Assembly (NCBI GenBank): GCA_900549235.1
Contig: URNT01000017.1
Coordinates: 1 to 64,000, forward strand
Length of the DNA stretch: 64,000 nt
Reading direction: 5' to 3'
Source: an uncultured Clostridium sp.
Lineage (GTDB): Bacteria > Bacillota > Clostridia > Lachnospirales > Lachnospiraceae
Shown: piece after piece, positions 8,098-16,197 of the stretch
Position numbering within the stretch: position 1 is the first letter of the stretch
Layout: every line of letters begins with the position of its first letter
Notes under the pieces: model-generated
Told to the model about the DNA's origin: nothing
Database searches by the model: none
Seen by the model: only the letters and a program-made list of their open reading frames with translations
Program-made: the position numbers and the translations under genes

Positions 8098-10290
8098 ATG
8101 AGCATAAGATATATAGAAGAAAAAAAGGTATTCTGCTTGGATACAAATCATACCAGTTATCAATTTAGAATTGCAGAATTTGGTTTTCTAGAGCATTTAT
8201 ACTATGGATGTAGAATTCAGGATCCGGTAGACTATCTGCCTGTTAGAATCCGCCATGGTTTTGAAGCTAATCCATATGAAGCAGAAAAAGACAGAACCAT
8301 CAGTTTGGATGTGATAGAACAGGAGTATCCTGGATTTGGAGTGTCAGATTTTAGGACTCATGCGGTAAGTATTATAAACAGCGATGGATCAAATTGTGTC
8401 GATCTCAGGTATCAGTCCCATCAAATCCATGAGGGAAAGTACAGTATTCAGGGTATGCCTTCCATGAGGGATTGCATGGGGCCATGGAAGACTCTGGAGG
8501 TTGTGTTAGAGGACCTATATACTGGTATTGAAGTGACTTTGATATATGGTGTTTTAGAGGACTGTGATCTGATTACCCGCTGTGCAAGAATTAGAAATAA
8601 AGGGAAAAGACCGGTTTTTATTAATACTGCCCACTCCGCCTGTCTTTCCCTCCCTTGGGACAAGCTGGATGTTATTACTTTCTATGGAAGCTGGGGCCAT
8701 GAACGCTGTGTGGAACGGACAGGAGTAAGGCATGGAAAGATAACGGTAGATAGCACAAGAGGCATCTCAAGTCATTATCAGAATCCATCAGCAGTCCTTT
8801 GCAGGCCGGATACAACAGAGGACGGAGGAGACTGCTGGGGGGTTGCTCTGGTCTACAGTGGAAATTTTTCAATTACAACAGAGGTAAATGATTTTAAACA
8901 GACCAGGTTAACGGTTGGGATTAATCCGGAAACTTTTTATTGGAAGCTGGAACCAGAGGCTAAGTTTGAAACGCCAGAAGCAGTTATGACTTATAGTGAT
9001 CGAGGCTTTACAGCTATGAGCCATAACTTTCACCGTGGGGTGAAGTATTATCTCATTCCTAAAGCTTTTATTCATCAAAGATGTCCCGTATTGATTAATA
9101 ACTGGGAAGCTACAATGATTGACTTTGATGAGGAGATGCTGATCAAAATTGGATCGAAAGCCAAGGAATTGGGAGTGGAGATGTTTGTTATGGATGATGG
9201 TTGGTTTGGAAGGAGGACAGACGAATACAGAGGGCTTGGAGACTGGCAGAGCAATCGTGAAAAGCTTCCGGGAGGAGTAAAGGGACTTTCTGAAAAAATT
9301 CATAGTATGGGGATGAAATTTGGTATATGGATCGAACCGGAGATGGTAAATGAAGACTCTAGGCTTTACGAGGAGAATCCAGATTGGAGCATACAGATAC
9401 CAGGAAGAAAACCCACGCGTCAGAGGTATCAGTTGATTCTGGACTTTTCTAGAGATGAAGTGGTAGAGGGAATATTTAATCAACTTTATGAAGAGCTTAA
9501 GGATGTGAAGCTGGACTACATTAAGTGGGATATGAACCGCAGTATGACGGATCGGTATTCCAGGTCTTTGCCGCCGGATCGTCAGGGAGAATTCTGTCAC
9601 CGTTATGTTCTGGGAGTGTATAAGCTGATGAAAAAACTGACAGAGGCATTTCCGACTGTACGGTTTGAAGGGTGCAGCGGAGGGGGAGGAAGATTTGACT
9701 TAGGAGTTCTTTACTATATGCCTCAGATCTGGTGCTCAGATGATACAGATGGGGCAGAACGTCTTGACATTCAGTATGGAACATCTTTTATCTATCCTCC
9801 TTTTACCATGGGAGCTCATGTTTCAGAGTGTCCGAATCAGCAGACAGGACGAAATGTGTCCATTGACACAAGGGCGGTAGTGGCTTACTTTGGAACTTTT
9901 GGATATGAACTGGATTTGAATCGGTTATCTTTTAAGGAACAGGAAAAGGTAAGGAAACAGGTTCAGTACTATAAGGAACATGGACTTACGACTGCTCATG
10001 GAGTTTACTATAGGCTTTCTGATCTGAAAAAAGAACAGGAATATGCTGCTTTTATGTCTGTATCGGAAAATAAAAGGGAAGCGGTGCTGGGGTATGTACA
10101 GCGCGTCTCAGGGGCGAATAAAGGAATTACCTATATTCGTTTAAAGGGTTTGGATCCTGACTTGAGTTACTGCATTCAAGAATTAGGGCTAAGCCTATCA
10201 GGAGAGACTCTCATGAATGCCGGAATTCCTATGCCGGTTATTAAAGGAGATAATGAAGGGTTGCTATTCACCCTTCAGGCAGAGAGCTGA
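8098..10290 (+). CDS. Alpha-galactosidase, GH36
   Basis: 730 aa, full length for a bacterial GH36 alpha-galactosidase. It hydrolyses terminal alpha-1,6-galactose from melibiose or raffinose-family sugars after import. An N-terminal beta-supersandwich (to about residue 320) precedes the TIM barrel. The catalytic nucleophile is D478 in YIKWDMNRS and the acid/base is D548 in WCSDDTDG; the family motif CSGGGGRFDLG lies between them, and MDDGWFGRR is the substrate-binding stretch. No signal peptide, so cytoplasmic, matching an ABC importer. SD AAGGATAGAGG. A terminator overlaps the stop codon. Confidence 0.92.
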   Translation: MSIRYIEEKKVFCLDTNHTSYQFRIAEFGFLEHLYYGCRIQDPVDYLPVRIRHGFEANPYEAEKDRTISLDVIEQEYPGFGVSDFRTHAVSIINSDGSNCVDLRYQSHQIHEGKYSIQGMPSMRDCMGPWKTLEVVLEDLYTGIEVTLIYGVLEDCDLITRCARIRNKGKRPVFINTAHSACLSLPWDKLDVITFYGSWGHERCVERTGVRHGKITVDSTRGISSHYQNPSAVLCRPDTTEDGGDCWGVALVYSGNFSITTEVNDFKQTRLTVGINPETFYWKLEPEAKFETPEAVMTYSDRGFTAMSHNFHRGVKYYLIPKAFIHQRCPVLINNWEATMIDFDEEMLIKIGSKAKELGVEMFVMDDGWFGRRTDEYRGLGDWQSNREKLPGGVKGLSEKIHSMGMKFGIWIEPEMVNEDSRLYEENPDWSIQIPGRKPTRQRYQLILDFSRDEVVEGIFNQLYEELKDVKLDYIKWDMNRSMTDRYSRSLPPDRQGEFCHRYVLGVYKLMKKLTEAFPTVRFEGCSGGGGRFDLGVLYYMPQIWCSDDTDGAERLDIQYGTSFIYPPFTMGAHVSECPNQQTGRNVSIDTRAVVAYFGTFGYELDLNRLSFKEQEKVRKQVQYYKEHGLTTAHGVYYRLSDLKKEQEYAAFMSVSENKREAVLGYVQRVSGANKGITYIRLKGLDPDLSYCIQELGLSLSGETLMNAGIPMPVIKGDNEGLLFTLQAES

Positions 10291-10310
10291 TAAAGCTTCT
10301 CTGCCTTTTC
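10277..10310 (+). terminator. Rho-independent terminator of the alpha-galactoside operon
   Basis: AGGCAGAGAGCT pairs with AGC-TTCTCTGCCT (one bulge), followed by TTTCTGATTTT. The 5' arm overlaps the last codons of the alpha-galactosidase gene. Confidence 0.75.
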
Positions 10311-10320
10311 TGATTTTAAG

Positions 10321-10488
10321 TAATCTTTCTTGACACGGTAGCTGAAAATGTATAAAGTAACAGTAAGAAATTGGCGGCTACCGCAAAGAATATTACTGCT
10401 CAGAAAACGGAGATATGCTTACCGACTGTCTGACACCGGATTCCTATTTGGTAGGGGCAGATGGGGCGAAGATTGCACAGTAAGAGAT
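10321..10488 (+). pseudogene. Collapsed copy of the wall-binding gene (promoter plus 3' end)
   Basis: Bases 10321-10370 resemble the promoter region of the wall-binding gene (529-578, about 85% identity, including TTGACAC and GTAACAGTAAGAA). They are joined after a dozen bases to 10383-10488, a 106-bp copy of that gene's 3' end including the stop codon. The whole middle of the gene is missing. This is either an internally deleted tandem paralogue or the scar left where the alpha-galactoside locus was inserted. An apparent upstream extension of the M28 reading frame through this scar is not a real N-terminus. Confidence 0.75.
10383..10488 (+). repeat. 106-bp direct repeat, right copy
   Basis: One mismatch to 1490-1595 over 106 bases. 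Sequence outside both copies is unrelated on both sides. Confidence 0.9.
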
Positions 10489-10494
10489 AGATCG

Positions 10495-10526
10495 GGGTGC
10501 TGCAGGGGACTGCAGTGCCCTTTTTT
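10495..10526 (+). terminator. Terminator after the repeat, just before the M28 gene
   Basis: GGGTGCTGCAG and CTGCAGTGCCC form an 11-bp stem with two G-U pairs and a GGGA loop, then six T. It sits 7 bases after the right repeat copy and is probably the original terminator of the wall-binding gene. The SD of the M28 gene follows immediately. Confidence 0.75.
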
Positions 10527-10539
10527 CAGGAGGAAAGCC

Positions 10540-12564
10540 ATGGAAGGATTTGTAAAAGAAATCGATACGGAGTATTCACGCCGCCTGGCCAGGCGGATGG
10601 AGGTGCCAAGGACAAACCCCGTCCTGGGCTATCGGACGGCAGGCTCTAAGGCAGAGTGGGAGACAGGGGAGCTGATCGCTGAAGAGATGAGGGCCATCGG
10701 TCTTCAGGATGTGGGTAAAGACGAGATCCGGGTGGACAGCTGGGATTTCCACCATGCAGTAATGGAATTTCAGGACAGAGACGGAGCCAGCCGCCGGATC
10801 CAGCTGGGAGCGTACCAGACCCATTTTGTTACAGAGGGATTTCAGGAATTTTCCCTGATCTGGGCCGGAAAGGGACGGGCTGAGGACTATGAGGGACTGG
10901 AGGCGGAAGGGAAGCTGGTGCTGGCGGACATCAACCAGAGGGACGAGTGGTGGATCAATTTTCCGGTGTACCAGGCCCATCTGAAGGGAGCCAGGGCTCT
11001 GATCGCCGTACAGGAGCAGGGCTATGGGGAAATCTGCGATACGGCCCTCAACGCCCAGGATATAGCCGGCCCGCCGGAGGCGGCGGCATTTTCCATCTCC
11101 CGGTCAGACGCGGCCCTTTTAAAGGAGAGGCTCAGGGAAAATGGCGGTGAGCTGAAGGTACGTCTGGATGCAAGCTCCCGGGTGGAGCGGGATGGAAAAA
11201 CCTGGAATATACTGGGGACGATTCCAGGAAAGCACCCGGATTCCATGATCCTTCTGTCTGCCCACTACGATTCCTATTTCAGCGGATTCCAGGATGATAA
11301 TGCGGCGGTGGCCATGCTTCTGGGGATCGCCAGGGCATTGATCCGAAGCGGGATAAAGCCGGAGCGCACCCTGGTATTCTGCGCCATGGCGGCGGAGGAA
11401 TGGGGGGTGGCAGATTCCCGGTATGACTGGTCCACAGGGGCCTATGAGGAGGTATTTACCGTCCATCCGGAGTGGAAGGGGAAGGTGATGGCGGATCTGA
11501 ATTTTGAGCTTCCGGCCCATGCCCATGACAGGAGGGACGGACTGCGCTGTACCTACGAATATGCTTCCTTTATGAAAGAATTTGCGGCCTCTGTGAAGGT
11601 GCCGCCGGAGGCCTACCCGGAGGGACTGGAGGTGCTCTGCCCCATCCAGACCTGGTCCGACGACTTCTCCATCGCCATCAGCGGGATCCCCTCCCTGGTG
11701 AATGATTTCAGCGGCGGAGACTTTATGGAAACCCACTATCATTCCCAGTTTGACAATGAGGAGGCCTACCAGGAGCCGGTGTACCGGTTCCATCATGAAC
11801 TGTACGGCCGTCTGGTGATGGCTTTGGACTGTGTGAGGGCAGTTCCCATGGACTTTGAGCGGGTATTTCAGGCGGCAGAGGAATCGGTGGATCTGTCTTT
11901 GTGCCGCGAGCAGGGAATCGAAACAGAGGCGCTTTTTGCGGCGTTTGGCCGCGGAAAAGAGCTGGGAAGGCGGCTTTATCAGGAGCTGTCCCGGATCAAC
12001 CGGGAGGGAGCGGGAGAATGGGAGTCTCTGGCAGAGCTGAACCGCCGCCTGCTTCTGGCCTTTGCCAGGGAGCAGGACTCCTTTGTGCGCCTGGGCTGGC
12101 ATGACGAGGTGCTTTTTCCCCAGGAGACCTCCCAGAACAATCTCCGGGCTGTCAGCCGGGGGCTCTGCTGCCTGGAGGCCGGGGATCCGATCGGGGCCCT
12201 GGAGGCGGTGTATGAGATCGATAATAACCGGTATGCCTTCCAGTTTGAGGAGGAGGTATTCCGCTATTTTACAGAGTATGCCCTGGACCAGCCGGCTGAC
12301 CGGCTGAAATGGGGGGCGGGGCGGATCCGCCGCCATGAAAATCTGTTCCCTCTGGTGCAGGAGCTTAAGAAGCAGAAAAGCTCCTATGACCGGGAAGGGG
12401 AATTCCTGAAAAAGGCAGCAGAAAACCAGAGAGCCTGCCTGGCAGATGATATTGCCTACATGGCCTCGGCGGCAGAGAAGCTGTGCCGGGAGCTGGAGGA
12501 CTGTCTGGAGCGCTGCGATACAGTAAGAGAAAGGACGGGCAAAGGAACCGATCATGGAGAGTGA
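10540..12564 (+). CDS. M28-family metallopeptidase with PA-like domain
   Basis: 674 aa from ATG 10540, chosen for its strong SD (CAGGAGGAAA). Residues about 60-200 look like a protease-associated insert; about 205-430 carry the di-zinc M28 aminopeptidase core: H242 and D244 (SAHYDSYF), D253 (FQDDNAAVA), the E286-E287 pair (AAEEWG) and H399 or H401 (THYHSQFDN). About 240 further residues at the C-end are rich in charged helices and have no recognised domain. No signal peptide, so probably a cytoplasmic aminopeptidase. No promoter is visible between the preceding terminator and the start; expression may depend on readthrough or on the remnant promoter at 10330. Overlaps the next gene by 11 bases. 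Confidence 0.85.
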   Translation: MEGFVKEIDTEYSRRLARRMEVPRTNPVLGYRTAGSKAEWETGELIAEEMRAIGLQDVGKDEIRVDSWDFHHAVMEFQDRDGASRRIQLGAYQTHFVTEGFQEFSLIWAGKGRAEDYEGLEAEGKLVLADINQRDEWWINFPVYQAHLKGARALIAVQEQGYGEICDTALNAQDIAGPPEAAAFSISRSDAALLKERLRENGGELKVRLDASSRVERDGKTWNILGTIPGKHPDSMILLSAHYDSYFSGFQDDNAAVAMLLGIARALIRSGIKPERTLVFCAMAAEEWGVADSRYDWSTGAYEEVFTVHPEWKGKVMADLNFELPAHAHDRRDGLRCTYEYASFMKEFAASVKVPPEAYPEGLEVLCPIQTWSDDFSIAISGIPSLVNDFSGGDFMETHYHSQFDNEEAYQEPVYRFHHELYGRLVMALDCVRAVPMDFERVFQAAEESVDLSLCREQGIETEALFAAFGRGKELGRRLYQELSRINREGAGEWESLAELNRRLLLAFAREQDSFVRLGWHDEVLFPQETSQNNLRAVSRGLCCLEAGDPIGALEAVYEIDNNRYAFQFEEEVFRYFTEYALDQPADRLKWGAGRIRRHENLFPLVQELKKQKSSYDREGEFLKKAAENQRACLADDIAYMASAAEKLCRELEDCLERCDTVRERTGKGTDHGE

Positions 12565-13186
12565 CAAACTATACAGAGTACAAAAAGAGGATTTTCCCAG
12601 GCTGGAGGGACTTTTGACCAGATGCTTTTTAAATGACCCTCTTTACTGCAGCCTGATCCCGGAGGAGGAGACCAGAAGACGCCTTCTGCCGGAGCTGTTT
12701 GCCTGCGATCTGGGAGAATTTTTTGAAACCTGCCAGGTTTACGCAGACAGTCCCCAGATGAACGGGCTTTTAGTGGTTTCAGACGAATCCGAGCCTTATA
12801 ATCCCCTTCTTTTTTATCTGACCGAGGCCTGGGCCAGCCTGAAAACAGACGAATATCTGATCAAGGAGGATCCCAGCCTGAAAACCCTGTGGAATTTCCT
12901 TCGGGGGCGGGATTACTTAAATTCAAGCTGGACGGACCAGCTTCACCAGCAGGAGCGGCTTCATATCATATATCTGGCTGTGGACCCGGATATGCAGCAC
13001 CACGGAATTGCCGCCATGCTCCTTGAGGAGGTGATCCGGTACGCGGATGAGCACCGGCTGATGATTTCCCTGGAGACCCACAATCCCCGGAATGTGCCCA
13101 TGTACGAGCACTTTGGCTTCAAGGTGTTCGGGGTAGTGGAAAAGCATTTTGAACTGAAGCAGTATTGTATGATAAAGGAGCTGTAG
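12554..13186 (+). CDS. GNAT-family N-acetyltransferase
   Basis: 210 aa, coupled to the peptidase gene by an 11-base overlap. The C-terminal half has the GNAT acetyl-CoA fold: LHIIYLAVDPDMQHHGIAAM gives beta-4 and the pyrophosphate loop (Q/R-x-x-G-x-A variant: QHHGIA), and MYEHFGFKVFG is the usual closing beta-strand motif. Substrate unknown; the neighbour suggests a peptide or amino acid substrate, but this is inference. Confidence 0.85.
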   Translation: MESDKLYRVQKEDFPRLEGLLTRCFLNDPLYCSLIPEEETRRRLLPELFACDLGEFFETCQVYADSPQMNGLLVVSDESEPYNPLLFYLTEAWASLKTDEYLIKEDPSLKTLWNFLRGRDYLNSSWTDQLHQQERLHIIYLAVDPDMQHHGIAAMLLEEVIRYADEHRLMISLETHNPRNVPMYEHFGFKVFGVVEKHFELKQYCMIKEL

Positions 13187-13266
13187 CCCCTGTCTCCCAT
13201 AACCTGACTTTATATCAATAATTCCAAACTTGTATATTTTCACATGGAGAAAATAAATGACGGTAG

Positions 13267-13295
13267 TTGAAATAGACTGACAAATGATATATGAT
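13267..13295 (+). promoter_or_regulatory. Promoter of leuB-ilvD-ilvB
   Basis: TTGAAA and TATGAT with a 17-base spacer, 67 bases before the leuB start. No T-box or attenuator is visible in the short leader. Confidence 0.6.
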
Positions 13296-13362
13296 GGAAA
13301 GAAATTGCAGTATCTTGGAAAGTTATAACTATAAAGAATGGTAGAAAAAGGGAGATATAAAT

Positions 13363-14448
13363 ATGGATTATAATGTAACGGTGATTCCCGGCGACGGCAT
13401 CGGCCCGGAGATCGTAAGAGAGGCACAGAAGGTAATGGATCAGGTGGGAAGGGTATTTGGACACACCTTTCATTATACAGAGGTTCTTATGGGGGGCTGC
13501 TCCATTGATGCCTGCGGCGTTCCCTTAACAGAGGAGGCTCTTGAGACAGCAAAAAGAAGCGACGCTGTGCTTCTGGGAGCAGTAGGCGGCGACGTAGGCA
13601 ACTCCAGATGGTACGACGTGGCTCCAAACCTCCGTCCGGAGGCAGGGCTTCTGGCCATAAGAAAGGGACTGGGCCTTTTTGCCAATATCCGCCCCGCCTG
13701 CCTTTACAATGAGCTTGCCCAGGCCTGCCCTCTGAAAAAGGAGATCATCGGTGACGGCTTCGACATGGTAATCATGCGGGAACTGACCGGCGGCCTGTAC
13801 TTTGGAGAGCGCCATACCAGCGAGGTAGACGGTGTGATGACCGCCGTAGACACCCTTACTTATAATGAAAAGGAGATCCGCAGGATTGCCGTCAAGGCAT
13901 TTGACATCGCCATGAAGCGCCGGAAAAAGGTGACCAGCGTGGATAAGGCCAATGTACTGGATTCTTCCAGATTATGGAGGAAGGTAGTGGAAGAAGTGGC
14001 AAAAGATTACCCGGAGGTGGAGCTGTCCCATATGCTGGTAGACAACTGCGCCATGCAGCTGGTGATGAATCCGGGCCAGTTTGATGTGATCCTGACGGAA
14101 AATATGTTTGGAGACATTCTCTCGGACGAGGCCAGCATGATCACCGGCTCCATCGGTATGCTTTCCTCCGCCAGCATGAACGAAAGCAAATTCGGGCTTT
14201 ATGAGCCAAGCCACGGCTCCGCGCCGGATATTGCGGGAATGGATATTGCAAACCCCATCGCAACCATTCTTTCCGCAGCCATGATGCTCCGGTTCTCCTT
14301 TGACCTGGATAAAGAGGCAGACGCTATCGAGACAGCCGTCCAGGCCGTCCTTACAGAAGGCTGGCGCACCGGCGATATTATGTCGGAGGGCTGCAAAAAG
14401 GCAGGCACCGCCCAGATGGGCAGCCTGATCGCAGAGCGCATCTGCTAA
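13363..14448 (+). CDS. leuB: 3-isopropylmalate dehydrogenase
   Basis: 361 aa, normal length. Oxidises 3-isopropylmalate with NAD to 2-oxoisocaproate in leucine synthesis. Visible signatures: IPGDGIGPEIV at the N-end, MRELTGGLYFGERH with the substrate-binding Arg/Tyr, DKANVLDSSRLWR, the metal-binding NMFGDILSDEASM and the NAD-site SHGSAPDIAG. First of three branched-chain genes in one direction; leuC and leuD are not in the window and leuA lies 45 kb away. SD AAAGGGAGAT. Confidence 0.96.
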   Translation: MDYNVTVIPGDGIGPEIVREAQKVMDQVGRVFGHTFHYTEVLMGGCSIDACGVPLTEEALETAKRSDAVLLGAVGGDVGNSRWYDVAPNLRPEAGLLAIRKGLGLFANIRPACLYNELAQACPLKKEIIGDGFDMVIMRELTGGLYFGERHTSEVDGVMTAVDTLTYNEKEIRRIAVKAFDIAMKRRKKVTSVDKANVLDSSRLWRKVVEEVAKDYPEVELSHMLVDNCAMQLVMNPGQFDVILTENMFGDILSDEASMITGSIGMLSSASMNESKFGLYEPSHGSAPDIAGMDIANPIATILSAAMMLRFSFDLDKEADAIETAVQAVLTEGWRTGDIMSEGCKKAGTAQMGSLIAERIC

Positions 14449-14489
14449 GCCGGACACAGATTCAGAATACAGAGATGGAGGATACATAG

Positions 14490-16154
14490 ATGAGAAGCGA
14501 CGCAGTAAAAACAGGTATGCAGCAGGCCCCCCATCGGTCCCTGTTCAACGCCCTTGGAATGACAGAAGAAGAAATGAAAAAGCCTCTGGTAGGCATTGTA
14601 AGCTCCTACAATGAGATCGTACCGGGTCATATGAACCTGGATAAGATCGTAGACGCCGTTAAGCTGGGCGTAGCCATGGCAGGGGGAACGCCGGTTGTAT
14701 TTCCCGCCATTGCAGTCTGCGACGGCATCGCCATGGGCCATATCGGCATGAAATATTCCCTGGTAACCAGAGACCTGATCGCCGATTCTACTGAGTGTAT
14801 GGCTATGGCTCACCAGTTTGACGCCCTTGTAATGGTGCCAAACTGCGATAAAAATGTTCCAGGCCTCCTGATGGCAGCTGCCAGGATCAACGTTCCCACC
14901 GTATTTGTCAGCGGCGGCCCCATGCTTGCAGGCCGGGTAAAGGGCCATAAAACCAGCCTTTCCAGTATGTTTGAGGCGGTAGGTTCCTACGCCGCCGGAA
15001 CTATGACTGAGGAGGATGTACAGGAATTTGAGCACAAGGCCTGTCCTACCTGCGGCTCCTGCTCCGGTATGTACACCGCAAACAGCATGAATTGCCTCAC
15101 CGAGGTTCTTGGCATGGGACTTCAGGGAAATGGCACCATTCCCGCCGTATATTCCGAGCGCATCAAGCTGGCAAAGCACGCCGGCATGCAGGTCATGGAG
15201 ATGTATAAGAGAAATATCCGTCCAAGGGATATTATGACAAAAGAGGCTTTTATGAATGCCCTGACTATGGATATGGCCCTGGGCTGCTCCACCAACAGTA
15301 TGCTTCACCTTCCGGCCATCGCCCATGAAGCAGGGGTGGAATTAAATGTAGACATTGCAAATGAGATCAGCGCAAGGACCCCTAACCTGTGCCACCTGGC
15401 GCCTGCAGGCCCTACCTATATGGAGGACTTAAACGAGGCCGGAGGCATCTACGCTGTTATGAACGAGATCAGCAAGAAGGGGCTGTTAAATCTGGATTGC
15501 ATGACCGTCACCGGAAAGACTGTTGGGGAAAATATAAGGGGCTGCGTAAACCGCAATTCTGAGGTAATCCGGCCGGTGGAAAATCCCTACAGTGAAACCG
15601 GCGGCATTGCCATCTTAAAGGGCAACCTGGCTCCTGATTCAGCGGTTGTAAAGCGCTCCGCTGTAGCTCCAGAGATGCTAAAGCATGAAGGCCCCGCAAG
15701 AGTCTTTGACTGCGAGGAGGACGCCATTGCGGCCATCAAGGGCGGGAAGATCGTGGCAGGAGACGTGGTTGTGATCCGCTATGAGGGACCTAAGGGCGGC
15801 CCGGGCATGAGAGAGATGTTAAATCCTACCTCTGCCATTGCCGGTATGGGACTTGGCTCTACGGTAGCCCTGATTACAGACGGACGCTTCTCCGGCGCTT
15901 CCAGAGGCGCTTCCATCGGCCACGCGTCGCCGGAGGCAGCTGTAGGCGGCCCTATTGCCCTGGTTGAGGAAGGCGACATCATTTCCATCGATATAGATAA
16001 TCATCAGCTGAATGTACTGGTTTCCGAGGAGGAAATGGCGGACAGAAGAGCAAAGTGGCAGCCAAGGACTCCCCAGGTTACAACCGGCTATCTGGCAAGA
16101 TATGCCTCCCTGGTAACATCGGCAGATAAGGGCGCAGTGCTTCAGGTAAAATGA
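14490..16154 (+). CDS. ilvD: Dihydroxy-acid dehydratase
   Basis: 554 aa. Dehydrates dihydroxy-isovalerate and dihydroxy-methylvalerate to the keto acids of valine and isoleucine synthesis. The Fe-S and Mg ligands are recognisable: NCDKNVPG, the CPTCGSCSGMYTANSMNC signature and GPKGGPGMREM. SD ATGGAGGAT. 41 bases after leuB and 43 before ilvB, one transcription unit. Confidence 0.96.
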   Translation: MRSDAVKTGMQQAPHRSLFNALGMTEEEMKKPLVGIVSSYNEIVPGHMNLDKIVDAVKLGVAMAGGTPVVFPAIAVCDGIAMGHIGMKYSLVTRDLIADSTECMAMAHQFDALVMVPNCDKNVPGLLMAAARINVPTVFVSGGPMLAGRVKGHKTSLSSMFEAVGSYAAGTMTEEDVQEFEHKACPTCGSCSGMYTANSMNCLTEVLGMGLQGNGTIPAVYSERIKLAKHAGMQVMEMYKRNIRPRDIMTKEAFMNALTMDMALGCSTNSMLHLPAIAHEAGVELNVDIANEISARTPNLCHLAPAGPTYMEDLNEAGGIYAVMNEISKKGLLNLDCMTVTGKTVGENIRGCVNRNSEVIRPVENPYSETGGIAILKGNLAPDSAVVKRSAVAPEMLKHEGPARVFDCEEDAIAAIKGGKIVAGDVVVIRYEGPKGGPGMREMLNPTSAIAGMGLGSTVALITDGRFSGASRGASIGHASPEAAVGGPIALVEEGDIISIDIDNHQLNVLVSEEEMADRRAKWQPRTPQVTTGYLARYASLVTSADKGAVLQVK

Positions 16155-16197
16155 TTCCAAGCCTGTTTGAAAGAACGCAGAAAAGGAGTGTGCACAT

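Noticed and set aside
10348..10539. N-terminal extension of the M28 protein
   Set aside because: The 64 residues run through the repeat scar and the terminator; the ATG at 10540 has a strong SD and fits family alignment.
11119..12567. 482-aa open frame antisense to the M28 peptidase gene
   Set aside because: It is the mirror of a GC-rich, confidently identified gene, has no SD and shows no family motifs.
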